Positions 9,300 to 17,246 of a stretch of DNA of 41,843 nt are shown piece after piece. The position numbers were made by a program, and so were the translations under genes. The stretch comes from Synergistaceae bacterium (GTDB lineage: Bacteria > Synergistota > Synergistia > Synergistales > Aminobacteriaceae). The notes below the pieces were generated by a model. That model was not told the origin of the DNA. It ran no database searches and worked only from the letters and a program-made list of their open reading frames with translations. Location: the NCBI GenBank assembly GCA_018436595.1, contig JAHDLC010000050.1, positions 1 through 41,843 on the forward strand. Reading direction: 5' to 3'. The stretch's first letter is position 1. Every line of letters begins with the position of its first letter.

Positions 9300-9300
9300 T
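9284..9300 (+). promoter_or_regulatory. Probable CtsR operator (CtsR box)
   Basis: The plus strand reads GGTCAGC-ATT-AGTCAAT, a tandem heptad matching the known CtsR consensus RGTCAAA-NAN-RGTCAAA except at the last two bases of the first heptad, the final base of the second, and the last spacer position. It covers the -35 box and much of the spacer, the expected place for repression. Confidence 0.8.
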
Positions 9301-9340
9301 GCGAATGGGCATGGTCGAAGATCCTGACGAGTCGGGGTTC

Positions 9341-9940
9341 CTATTTCTTGAAGCTGCTTTCCTTTCCTTCAAAAAGACGGCGGATGTTGTCCCTGTGCCG
9401 TGTGGTGGAAAGGGCGGCCAGGGCTGTCAGAAGAGCGAGGAAGGGAGCGGGGAAAGAGAGAGCGGCGGCGATGCCGGGAAGGCACCAGAGAGAAATGAGG
9501 GACGCGAGAGAAACATATCCCTTCAGTTTCAGCAGGGCAAACCAGATGACACCTCCCGCAGGGGCAAGAAAAAAAGAGAGAGGCGGGTGGAGAAAAAACA
9601 CGACGCCGTAGGTGGATGCGACACCCTTTCCTCCCCGGAAACCGAGCCACAGAGGGAAATTGTGACCGCAGACACCGGCAAAACCGGTGAAAGCAATGGT
9701 CCATGAGGATTCAACACCGGCGGCCCGGGCGCATAAAATCCCGACGGACGCCTTGATCATATCCAAAAGTGTGACTGCAACCGCCCATTTTTTCCCCATG
9801 AGCCTTCCCACGTTGGTCGCACCCACATTGCCTGAACCGAAGGTCCGAATATCCACCCCCCGAAATGCCCGGGCTGCAAGATAGCCCGTGGGAAAGGAAC
9901 CGGCGAGGTACCCCAGAAGAATCCAGAACAGGAAACTCAT
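9341..9940 (-). CDS. plsY: Glycerol-3-phosphate acyltransferase PlsY
   Basis: Inner-membrane enzyme that transfers an acyl group from acyl phosphate to glycerol-3-phosphate, the first step of phospholipid synthesis. The 199-residue protein has about five hydrophobic segments and the three PlsY motifs: GSGNVGATN (35-43), GHNFP (92-96) and GGKGVA (103-108). Start chosen at the ATG of 9940, which overlaps the preceding stop as ATGA and follows AAGGAAGG. It is therefore translationally coupled to the degenerate acyl-CoA synthetase gene. No plsX is in view. The CtsR promoter begins shortly after its stop, with no clear terminator in the 107-nt gap, so some read-through into ctsR is possible. Confidence 0.94.
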   Translation of the reverse strand: MSFLFWILLGYLAGSFPTGYLAARAFRGVDIRTFGSGNVGATNVGRLMGKKWAVAVTLLDMIKASVGILCARAAGVESSWTIAFTGFAGVCGHNFPLWLGFRGGKGVASTYGVVFFLHPPLSFFLAPAGGVIWFALLKLKGYVSLASLISLWCLPGIAAALSFPAPFLALLTALAALSTTRHRDNIRRLFEGKESSFKK

Positions 9941-11709
9941 TTTTTCCTTCCTTTCTTTTCTATGAAGGCATCCACTACAAGGACGCCCTTTTTGTTCACA
10001 AAGAGCGGATTGACGTCGAGCCGGGCCACTTCCCTCTCGCAGAATGCCAGTCTGGAAAAGGCGGAGAGTGCCGAGGCAAAAGCAACCATATCGAGAGGAT
10101 CTCTTCTCCATCCTTCCAGCAGCAGCGGATATCCCCTCGATTCCCTTATCATGCACAAAGCTTCTTTTTCGTCGAAAGGAGCAACCCGGATCACCCCGTC
10201 CGGCAAAATTTCCGTATAAACTCCGCTTATTCCGGTTTCCACAAGGGGACCGAACCGGGAATCCCTCCGGAATTCCATCCTCCATTCGGTTCCGCCCCTG
10301 ATCATTTCCTGGACAAGGACTCCCCTTATCCTGGCCCGGGGGTTGGCGACCCTCGCTTTTTCAAGTGTCCTGCCGTAGGCGTTCCTCAGTTCCTCCCGGT
10401 CCTGCAAATTGAGGGCGACCACCCTTGCCTCACTTTTGCGAAGGATGTTCGGTGACATGACCTTGAGGGCCACAGGATACCCGATCTCCTCCGCAGCCTC
10501 CGCAGCTTCTCTGAAAGACCTGCAGAGTCTCTCCCTCGCCACGGGTATGCCGAAAGCGCCGAGAAGAACTTTTGCATCATATTCCGTGGGCCGGGGGTGT
10601 ATCGGGCAGCCGGGCGGGATGGGCTTTTCCGTCCCCCCCGTCATTGTTGCGGCCTCGGGAAAAAAGGTATAGGAAAGTGCGTCCAGGGATCTTCCGATGC
10701 CGGGTATGAGCGGAGTCTTCGGATCTTCCGGACCGCGTCCGTTCTCTTCCCGGGGAAAGGACAGGGAAGAGGCCAGGAGGCAAGGCTTTTTTTTATCACC
10801 GGTCTTTTCCGCCATCGGCCTCCGGGGAGATGTATGCACGCAGTTCCTGAGAACCTTCAGCACCGGAGAGGATCCGTCGTCCTGGTCGAGAAGGGGAATT
10901 CCCCTCCTGGACGCTTCGGACCTGACGAGCCGGGCCATTTCTCCCTGGCCCGCTTCGAGGAGAATCCCCCTGTGCAGCTCTACGCCGCAGGCAAGAAAAG
11001 CCGCTGCTCCATCAACCACCTGGGAGGGTTCGTGAAGGGAGACGATACCGAACTGCCGGAGGGCGGACTCCCTGACCCGGTCTTCTCCGGAAAGAGGATC
11101 ATACTCCAGCAGACCGACGCATTTCCCGCAACCGGCCGCTTCCGCGGCAAACTCGAGGAGGTCCCTGCCCTTGCGGAGACGCTCAAGGAGAAAGACAAAA
11201 AAACGAACCTCCCCATCAAGTTCGAGAATGGCCCGGGCTGCCTCTACGGGAGAAAGGTCGCTCTTTTCCCCAAAAGAGAATGCGTATCGCATCGGTACCG
11301 ACCTCTCATGGGACTCGCACACCGTCCGCTGGAAGAGATCTCTTCCCTCTGCGAGAAGGGCGGTTTTGCTCCGCCCGTCTCCTGACAGGAACGGTGTAAC
11401 CAGGCCACCGCTCCCCGGGCCGATGATCCTTGAACCCGTTTTCTTTGCGAGATTCCGTACAGCGGCAGGGACATCCCGGGGCCATCCCCTTCCCAGCACC
11501 ACAAAAGGAATCCCGTGGGAAACGCATTCCTCGAGAATACGCTTTCCACGGGGTCCGTCGTTTTCTCCGATCAGGACCGTTTGAGGCAAAGCATTCTCCT
11601 CCAGGGAGGAAAGAGGTTCAAGGCCGTCCAGGGTCAAAGGAAAGGAATCTTCACCCTTCCCGGCCAGGAGTGTTTTCCCCATTCCGGGCAGTCTGTATTT
11701 TTCCTTCAA
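9937..11709 (-). CDS. Degenerate NDP-forming acyl-CoA synthetase homologue (ATP-grasp)
   Basis: A 590-residue relative of ADP-forming acetyl-CoA synthetases, shorter than the usual 680-710. The N-terminal CoA-binding Rossmann part is incomplete: only its second half is recognisable, ending in GPGSGG where GPNxxG is usual (97-102). The flavodoxin-like ligase part (about 140-300) lacks the SHTGSLAG loop with its nucleophilic histidine and has YDPLSGED at 203-210. The ATP-grasp part (380-585) is well kept (GGTEWRMEF, FGPLVETG), but the second histidine of the HKSD motif is arginine (RKSE, 424-427). So acyl-CoA formation by the known phosphohistidine route looks unlikely. Start is a TTG with AGGGGGAG 7 nt upstream. 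Coupled by ATGA to plsY. Confidence 0.8.
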   Translation of the reverse strand: MKEKYRLPGMGKTLLAGKGEDSFPLTLDGLEPLSSLEENALPQTVLIGENDGPRGKRILEECVSHGIPFVVLGRGWPRDVPAAVRNLAKKTGSRIIGPGSGGLVTPFLSGDGRSKTALLAEGRDLFQRTVCESHERSVPMRYAFSFGEKSDLSPVEAARAILELDGEVRFFVFLLERLRKGRDLLEFAAEAAGCGKCVGLLEYDPLSGEDRVRESALRQFGIVSLHEPSQVVDGAAAFLACGVELHRGILLEAGQGEMARLVRSEASRRGIPLLDQDDGSSPVLKVLRNCVHTSPRRPMAEKTGDKKKPCLLASSLSFPREENGRGPEDPKTPLIPGIGRSLDALSYTFFPEAATMTGGTEKPIPPGCPIHPRPTEYDAKVLLGAFGIPVARERLCRSFREAAEAAEEIGYPVALKVMSPNILRKSEARVVALNLQDREELRNAYGRTLEKARVANPRARIRGVLVQEMIRGGTEWRMEFRRDSRFGPLVETGISGVYTEILPDGVIRVAPFDEKEALCMIRESRGYPLLLEGWRRDPLDMVAFASALSAFSRLAFCEREVARLDVNPLFVNKKGVLVVDAFIEKKGRKK

Positions 11710-11741
11710 CAGCCCACTCCCCCTTTGCTCCGCGGGATATC

Positions 11742-11771
11742 AAAAAGGGGAAGGCATATTCGGCCCTCCCC
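11742..11771 (-). terminator. Terminator after the RelA/SpoT-domain gene
   Basis: A 9-bp GC-rich stem (GGGGAGGGC/GCCTTCCCC) with a 7-nt loop is followed by TTTTT on the minus strand. It lies 30 nt past that gene's stop and 33 nt before the next gene's start. Confidence 0.85.
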
Positions 11772-11801
11772 TGTGAATACAGATACCGCAGCGGCGGAAA
11801 A

Positions 11802-12872
11802 TCAGGATACTCCCTTGATTCTGTCGGATCCCTTCTTTATATTCAGCTCCACAAGGTCTTTCTGCTGCAGGATATCCCATTTCATGTTCAGAACGAGAAG
11901 GAAGAGAGCCGAATATCCGTCCACCTTCCAGGAAGATGCCTCCTTTTCGAAGGCCCTGTAGATGGTGGAAATCTGCTCTTTCCCCCGCCCCTCCTCATCA
12001 AGGGACCGGATGAATTCATCGAGGGGCTCCCTGCTGTCCATTTCGGCAGCCCGCAGGATATCCCAAAGGTACGAAAGACTGGTTTCAAGATACTCCTGGG
12101 AAGGTATAAAGGGCGGGAAGCCCGTTTCCTCCGCCGCGTCGGTCCATCGCCGGAGGACGTCACCCCGCTCCTCGAAATACTCTTTAAGGGAAGCCCGGTC
12201 GAAAGCCTTCGACGGAGCGAGAGCGGCATCGGTAGAGGACGGAACGGTAACAGGCATGGCCGATTCCCTGGCGGACTCCCATAGAGAGAGAAAACCTTCG
12301 TCCGCTTCCTCAAGGAGAGCGCTGAGGCGAAGCAGCTTCCGCTGCATCTTTTTCTTCGTTGATGTATCGGTGGGCAGTGACACCTTGGGGGCATTTGCCG
12401 CCCAGACTTCCTGGAGTACGGTCCGGATCTCGAGGGTGAACGGCAGGTCCTTGTATTTCGCCCATTCTCTCAGGGCGCCCCGCTCCCTGTTCAGGGAAAG
12501 AACATAGGACACTGCCGGATAGCCGTACCGGTCTGGTGAATCAAGACTGGAAAGGGGAACGGAACGGGAAAGGTCTGCAAGAAATTCTTTCTGGACAATG
12601 TCTTCCACTTTCGCCACGTCATCGGGGAAATTCACGAGAATCTTCACCCGGCACAAGTCCGACATGCCGGCAAGAACCGACGCATCCGCCGTCCCGGCGG
12701 TACTGAGGAATTCCTCCGGGGTCTTCGCCCGTCCGAAGACACTGTACACTTCGATGTTCTCTCCTTCGACGAGGTTCTGCAGAAGATTGCCTATCCTTTC
12801 GGCGAACTCCTCGTAGAGAGAGTACTTTTCCATGTACTTTCTTCCCCATTCGTCAGTTCTCGATCCGTTCAT
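11802..12872 (-). CDS. Divergent stand-alone RelA/SpoT-domain protein
   Basis: A 356-residue protein with a RelA/SpoT nucleotidyltransferase-like domain at about 25-215. Recognisable elements are a GRAK strand (48-50, equivalent to RxKxxxS), RVKILVNFPDD (75-85, equivalent to the metal-binding RIICxxxDD), YGYPAVSY (116-123, equivalent to GYRSxH) and FTLEIRT (145-151, equivalent to EIQIRT) followed by VLQEVWA. The histidine of GYRSxH is serine and the catalytic glutamate of EIQIRT is threonine, so classical (p)ppGpp synthesis is doubtful. There is no HD hydrolase, TGS or ACT domain. About 140 helical residues of unknown role follow. Start at 12872 chosen for GGCGGTGATG upstream; an ATG at 12890 lacks a site. 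Monocistronic, with its own terminator. Confidence 0.75.
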   Translation of the reverse strand: MNGSRTDEWGRKYMEKYSLYEEFAERIGNLLQNLVEGENIEVYSVFGRAKTPEEFLSTAGTADASVLAGMSDLCRVKILVNFPDDVAKVEDIVQKEFLADLSRSVPLSSLDSPDRYGYPAVSYVLSLNRERGALREWAKYKDLPFTLEIRTVLQEVWAANAPKVSLPTDTSTKKKMQRKLLRLSALLEEADEGFLSLWESARESAMPVTVPSSTDAALAPSKAFDRASLKEYFEERGDVLRRWTDAAEETGFPPFIPSQEYLETSLSYLWDILRAAEMDSREPLDEFIRSLDEEGRGKEQISTIYRAFEKEASSWKVDGYSALFLLVLNMKWDILQQKDLVELNIKKGSDRIKGVS

Positions 12873-13000
12873 TGCTTCATCACCGCCCATAATAATAAAG
12901 TGCTGCGAGCCCGCAAAAACCGGTCTTTAGCAGGCTATACCCCTTGAGGGAACGATACGTTGCCTGAGTGACATTTCCATGAATACATAATCCAACGGCA

Positions 13001-13029
13001 AGTATATAGTAAGTCAACTCCAATGAAAA
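13001..13029 (-). promoter_or_regulatory. Candidate promoter for the RelA/SpoT-domain gene
   Basis: Minus strand TTTTCA, 17-nt spacer, TATACT. An overlapping alternative uses TTGACT (12-17 of 13,000s) with GATTAT 19 nt on. Either gives a leader of over 100 nt. The 185-nt gap contains no convincing gene. Confidence 0.4.
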
Positions 13030-13057
13030 GCCCCGGAAGGAAATGAACCGGAGAATG

Positions 13058-15298
13058 TCAGGTTTCCTGCCTCTCTCTTCCAAGGAAAAAACTTTCCAGC
13101 GAGAGGACGTGGCCAAGAAGCTCTCCCGTGGCGCGTCTCTTCGCGGCGTTGATAAAAAGGACAGCCTTGTCCCTCTCCCCCTTGCGGAGCCAGGCATGGG
13201 CGAGAAGAGAATAATAAACGGCCTGTTCTTCCTCGTTCCTCTCTCCGAAAACAATCCCCTGTCCTTCCCCTTTTCTTCCGAGAATGTAGCTCATGGCGAG
13301 GTTCAGATAGACCGCTCCCTCCTTCGGGTTCAGAGCCACCGCTTCCATGAGAGGGACTTTGTCTCTCGCCCAGCGGGCAGGCCCATCTCCGGATCCTGGA
13401 AGAGGCACCGAAAGAGGGATGTTTCCCTCCAGAGGTCCGTTTTCCACCGGGGCAATTTCCCTCCACCGCCCTTTGCTGAAGGGAACTCCGTCAAACACCA
13501 GGAGGTCGCCGCCGGCAGTTCCGGAAACCCGGGAGGACGGCAGAAGCATTCTCTTCCAAAAAAAGGAAAAAGCGGATGAGTAATTGCCCTGCCTGAACTG
13601 CTCAACGCCCTTCCCGGCAAGCGTTTCTGGGGATTCATCTGCTGCGGGAGAACCTTTCTTTGCGGTTTTCCAGCTTTTTTCTCCCCCCGAAAGCTTCTTG
13701 CCTTTCGGGAGTTCTGACGAACCTTCCGCTTTTCGTCCACTGAAACCGGGCAGGGAATCACGAGCCGCCGGTGGCGGCTGAATCATAGCCTGGGGCTGCG
13801 CCTTCTGGCGGGGTCGGACTGCCGGAGCGGGTTTTTTTTTCTGAACCGGGGAAGAAGGCTGTGTTTTTTGTGGTTTTGAGCCCTCTTTCGGTTTTTTCTT
13901 CACTTCTGGAGATTTTGTTGATGCAGGGGGGGCGGTACCGGCATTCTTTGCATCGGGGGTCTCCCCCTTTTTCACCCCTTCCGTCGGCTTCGTTTCCTGA
14001 GCTGCAGCGGAGAGGGCTTTTTCAGCTTCCGCCAGCGCTGCCGCGGCCAGGGAGGAATCGGGGTGGAATTCAAGGACCGCCCTGTAATAACCGGCTGCCC
14101 CTTCCATGTCGCCGGCTGCTTTTTTAACGTCTCCAAGCCCCATAAGGGCGTCATGGTCGTCAGGAACAAGATCCACGGCCTGAAGAAAATTGTTTCGGCT
14201 GTCGTCCAGATCGTTGAGAGCAAGGGCTCCCCTTCCCAGGAGGACTTTTTCCTTGGCAAGGATGGACCGTTCCAGCCGTTCCGCTTCTTCATTCTGCTGC
14301 GAAAGGGCAGTTTCCACCCGTACAAGAGCGGAACGATACTCTTCCGAAGACGGGTCAAGTTCCAGGGCTTTTTTGAAGGCGGAAACCGCCTGGACATAAT
14401 CGGCCTTTGCCTCGTAAGCCCTGCCCATGCCTTCAAATACCCCGGCATTGGAAGGATCGAAGTTCACGCTTTCCTGAAAGGAGCGGATGGCTTTGTCGTA
14501 GGAGGACATGGAGGACAGCAAAAAACCGAGCCTCCCATGAACCCGGGGATCTCCGGGCGCGACCTGGAGGCACCGGTAGTAAGCATCAACAGCCTCTCCT
14601 TTCCTGTCGAGTCCTTCAAGGGCTTCAGCAATGCCCAGAAGGGCATCGAGCTCAAGGGGGTTCCGCTCCGCCGCCCTGTTGTAGTAAACGAGGGCCTGGG
14701 CATAGTTCCCGCCCCTGGAATGCTCACGGCCTTTCAGGAGAAGTTCCCCGGTGCTCTCCCTTCCAAAAAGGAAATAGGCACCCACAGCAACTGCAGCGGC
14801 AGCCATTCCGGCAGCGGCCATTTTTCTCCCTCTGCCTTTCTTTGCGGATGACTGTCCTTCGACGGGAAGCACCGGGGCAAAAAAGGATTCCTCCTGGCCG
14901 GCCAGGCCAGGTTCTTCTCCAGCCCGTCGCGAAACGTCGTATCCGGACCCCGGAGATGCGTTCCCGCCCCTTTCCTCCTCAGGTTCTTCGTATTCTCCAT
15001 GTACATCTTCCCGCGGGAAATATCCGCCGAATTGGATTTCCTCCGGTTCGAGAGGGGGGAATGGTTCAGCGGTAAGAAACGGCTTCAGGGGATCAGGCCC
15101 TGATGGAGTCTTTTCATCCGATACCTTTCCGGCGGAAGAACCGGCATCATCCCCGGCCGCACTTTTGAAGCGTGAAAGGGCTACGGGAAGACCAAGAAGG
15201 GCGGCAACGTCATCTGCCATTCCTTCAGAAGGCGAATCTCCTACGGTTTCAGGCTGAACCGGATCTCCCCTCAGCCATTGTTCCAGGTTTCTGTCCAT
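13058..15298 (-). CDS. TPR-repeat membrane protein
   Basis: A 746-residue protein of unknown specific role. Residues 1-155 are acidic and low in structure, with no signal peptide. One transmembrane segment at about 160-178 follows a KKGRGRK basic patch, so the N-terminus is probably cytosolic and the rest outside the inner membrane. About six TPR-like repeats (roughly 185-415, with typical G-Y-A-P spacing such as NYAQALVYYNRA) lead into a Lys/Pro/Ser-rich linker (about 430-560), then a second shorter TPR-like region with YLNLAMSYILG. Such proteins usually serve as scaffolds in envelope complexes. The ATG at 15298 has AAGGGGTGG upstream. It follows the tRNA-Leu terminator. Confidence 0.8.
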   Translation of the reverse strand: MDRNLEQWLRGDPVQPETVGDSPSEGMADDVAALLGLPVALSRFKSAAGDDAGSSAGKVSDEKTPSGPDPLKPFLTAEPFPPLEPEEIQFGGYFPREDVHGEYEEPEEERGGNASPGSGYDVSRRAGEEPGLAGQEESFFAPVLPVEGQSSAKKGRGRKMAAAGMAAAAVAVGAYFLFGRESTGELLLKGREHSRGGNYAQALVYYNRAAERNPLELDALLGIAEALEGLDRKGEAVDAYYRCLQVAPGDPRVHGRLGFLLSSMSSYDKAIRSFQESVNFDPSNAGVFEGMGRAYEAKADYVQAVSAFKKALELDPSSEEYRSALVRVETALSQQNEEAERLERSILAKEKVLLGRGALALNDLDDSRNNFLQAVDLVPDDHDALMGLGDVKKAAGDMEGAAGYYRAVLEFHPDSSLAAAALAEAEKALSAAAQETKPTEGVKKGETPDAKNAGTAPPASTKSPEVKKKPKEGSKPQKTQPSSPVQKKKPAPAVRPRQKAQPQAMIQPPPAARDSLPGFSGRKAEGSSELPKGKKLSGGEKSWKTAKKGSPAADESPETLAGKGVEQFRQGNYSSAFSFFWKRMLLPSSRVSGTAGGDLLVFDGVPFSKGRWREIAPVENGPLEGNIPLSVPLPGSGDGPARWARDKVPLMEAVALNPKEGAVYLNLAMSYILGRKGEGQGIVFGERNEEEQAVYYSLLAHAWLRKGERDKAVLFINAAKRRATGELLGHVLSLESFFLGRERQET

Positions 15299-15397
15299 TG
15301 CCCCACCCCTTGGTAAACCGGAATCCCTCAAAGTGTACTAAAAAAAAGACGTCCGGGCCAGTCCCGGAGAGAAAGAATTCTCTTCCGGCAGAATGCG

Positions 15398-15433
15398 AAA
15401 AAAAAAAGCCTTTCTCTTCTCAGAGAAAAGCTT
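15398..15433 (-). terminator. Terminator after tRNA-Leu
   Basis: An 11-bp stem (15406-15433, one G-U) with a 6-nt loop followed by a run of ten T on the minus strand. A second, weaker hairpin (TCCGGG/CCCGGA) with eight T follows near 15345-15375. Confidence 0.85.
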
Positions 15434-15443
15434 TCGTTTCTGA

Positions 15444-15530
15444 TGGTGCGGAGGGGGAGACTCGAACTCCCACAGCCTTGCGGCCACAAGGTCCTTAGCC
15501 TTGCGCGTCTACCTGTTCCGCCACCCCCGC
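15444..15530 (-). tRNA. tRNA-Leu (anticodon AAG)
   Basis: An 87-nt class II tRNA with encoded CCA. The acceptor GCGGGGG pairs with CCTCCGC (one G-U), the D stem is GCG/CGC, the anticodon stem CAAGG/CCTTG is perfect, the long variable arm forms a 4-bp stem, and the T stem GGGAG/CTCCC is perfect. The anticodon loop CTAAGGA gives AAG, whereas GAG is the usual bacterial tRNA for CUU/CUC codons. A34 would need deamination to inosine by a TadA-like enzyme to read CUC. A single-base error in this read would also explain it. Confidence 0.95.
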
Positions 15531-15542
15531 GCAACGACGGAT

Positions 15543-15571
15543 ATTATAATCGCCCTTCCCGAGAGAGTCAA
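15543..15571 (-). promoter_or_regulatory. Promoter of tRNA-Leu
   Basis: Minus strand TTGACT, 17-nt spacer, TATAAT. The start region contains CGTTGCGCG as at the tRNA-Ala promoter. Confidence 0.9.
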
Positions 15572-15590
15572 GAGACCGGGGAAAAGAAAA

Positions 15591-15938
15591 CTAAAATTCT
15601 CTTCTTTCCTTGATCCTGGCGGATTTTCCGCTTCTCTTCCGGAGGTAGTACAGCTTTGCCCGGCGAACCTTGCCCAGTCTCTTCACCTCGATCTGGCTGA
15701 TGGAAGGGCAATGCAGGGGAAAGACGCGCTCCACGCCGACGCCGCTCGACACTTTTCTTACGGTGAAGGTCTCGCTGAGCCCGCCGTGTTTTCTGGCAAT
15801 GACAACGCCTTCAAACACCTGAATTCGCTCTCTCGCTCCTTCTTTCACCTTCACGTGCACCCGAACGGTATCGCCCGAACGGAAATCAGGAACATCGCTC
15901 TTCAAAAATTTCTTTTCCACAAGACTGATTACGTCCAT
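15591..15938 (-). CDS. rplS: 50S ribosomal protein L19
   Basis: Large-subunit protein at the 30S-50S interface, 115 residues, the standard length. The N-terminal [16 protein letters not shown] and the C-terminal [19 protein letters not shown] are diagnostic. AAGGAGGG precedes the ATG. Last gene of the ylxM-ffh operon, 48 nt after trmD. I found no clear terminator after it; the tRNA-Leu promoter starts just past its stop. Confidence 0.98.
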   Translation of the reverse strand: MDVISLVEKKFLKSDVPDFRSGDTVRVHVKVKEGARERIQVFEGVVIARKHGGLSETFTVRKVSSGVGVERVFPLHCPSISQIEVKRLGKVRRAKLYYLRKRSGKSARIKERREF

Positions 15939-15986
15939 TGTAAAACCCTCCTTGCGTCCATTTCACTATTCTCTGTTCAAATTTTG

Positions 15987-17246
15987 TCAACGCCATCCGA
16001 AAAAACGGTCCAGCACGACGCCCACGGCTGTCCTGACTGAAAGATGGTTGTAATCGCCGAATCCTCCGGATAGGGGCTGCAGAACTATGTGACAGTGTTC
16101 AAGCACATCTTCATGGAGTCCCGCCCCTGTACCGAAGACAAATACCACCGGCTGTTTCTTCTGAAGCACGGTTCTTTTCGCCTCAATCCAGTGAAATCCG
16201 CCTTCCCTGTTTCTCGCCGTTGTCCCGATCAGCAGCGGGCTGTCTTTCTCCCTGCCGGTCACCCATTCCGCCGCTCTTGCAAGGGAAGGGAACAGCTTTA
16301 TCCTGCTGAATGCTTCTTTCCTGTCAGGATTGACGTCACCTCCGGCACCGCTGGTCCAGTGGGAAGCCATGGTTTTAACCAGTTCTCTCTGGCTTGCCAG
16401 CGGCGTTGTCACAAGAAACCTGTCAAGGCCGTAGGTCCTGCAGGAACGGCCGATGTCGGAAAGGTCGAGCCCGGTGACCGCAGCCGTCGTTTTTTTGCCT
16501 TTCCTGTCAAGAACCGGAGAATGCACCAGGGCGATATAAACCCCCTTGGGCAGATAGGGACGAATATTGGCCCTCCCTATCAGTTCAGGTCTTCTTGACA
16601 GTGTTCTTTGCACGGCTTCACTCCTGCGCCAGTTCTCTATTTCCGCCGCATGGCCCGAAAGGAGAACATCCGGAGCGGGAATTCCCTCCCATTCCGAGGG
16701 ACGGGTGAAGTGAGGATGATCAAGCATCCCGCGGAAAAATGAGTCCTCCACCACCGCCGACTCCTTCCCGATGACCCCGGGAACAAGACGGGCCATGGCA
16801 TCGATGATGGCCATGGCGGGGATTTCTCCGCCGGTGAGGACAAAATCGCCCAGGGAGATTTCCCGGTCCACCCTTTTTTCGATAAACCGCTCATCGAGCC
16901 CTTCGTAGTGGCCGCAAATAATCACCGTGTGCTCCCTGGCGGCAAGGGTCTCCACTATTTCCTGGGACAGGAGTTCGCCCTGGGGCGACGGACAGACCAC
17001 GTAGGCCGGTCCTTTCTTCTCCTCAAGGGAATGAAGGGCCTTTTCAAGGACTTCCGGCAGAAGAACCATTCCACCGCCGCCGCCAAAGGAGTAGTCATCC
17101 ACCTGTCTGTAGTTTCCGGAACCGAAATCCCTCAGGTCCACCACGTCTATGCGGATAAGCCCGTTCCGGACAGCCCTCCCGATCATGCTTTCGGAGAGAA
17201 AATCCCGGAAAAAACCGGGAAAGGCGGTAACGATGCTTACGTTCAC
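15987..17246 (-). CDS. trmD: tRNA (guanine-N1)-methyltransferase TrmD fused to a second SPOUT methyltransferase domain
   Basis: Residues 1-230 are TrmD, which makes m1G37 in tRNA: YSFGGGGGM near 52-60, GHYEGLDERF (112-121), and VLTGGE (136-141) of the SAM-binding trefoil knot. Residues about 235-419 form an additional domain of the RNA_Me_trans type (the Thermotoga TM1570 family), with YIALVHSPVLDRKG at its start and FGTGAGLHEDVLE plus a C-terminal knot-like segment at its end. TrmD alone is about 230-250 residues, so this is a fusion of two SPOUT enzymes; in Thermotoga the two are, as I recall, adjacent separate genes. The start is GTG, overlapping the rimM stop as GTGA. Confidence 0.93.
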   Translation of the reverse strand: MNVSIVTAFPGFFRDFLSESMIGRAVRNGLIRIDVVDLRDFGSGNYRQVDDYSFGGGGGMVLLPEVLEKALHSLEEKKGPAYVVCPSPQGELLSQEIVETLAAREHTVIICGHYEGLDERFIEKRVDREISLGDFVLTGGEIPAMAIIDAMARLVPGVIGKESAVVEDSFFRGMLDHPHFTRPSEWEGIPAPDVLLSGHAAEIENWRRSEAVQRTLSRRPELIGRANIRPYLPKGVYIALVHSPVLDRKGKKTTAAVTGLDLSDIGRSCRTYGLDRFLVTTPLASQRELVKTMASHWTSGAGGDVNPDRKEAFSRIKLFPSLARAAEWVTGREKDSPLLIGTTARNREGGFHWIEAKRTVLQKKQPVVFVFGTGAGLHEDVLEHCHIVLQPLSGGFGDYNHLSVRTAVGVVLDRFFGWR

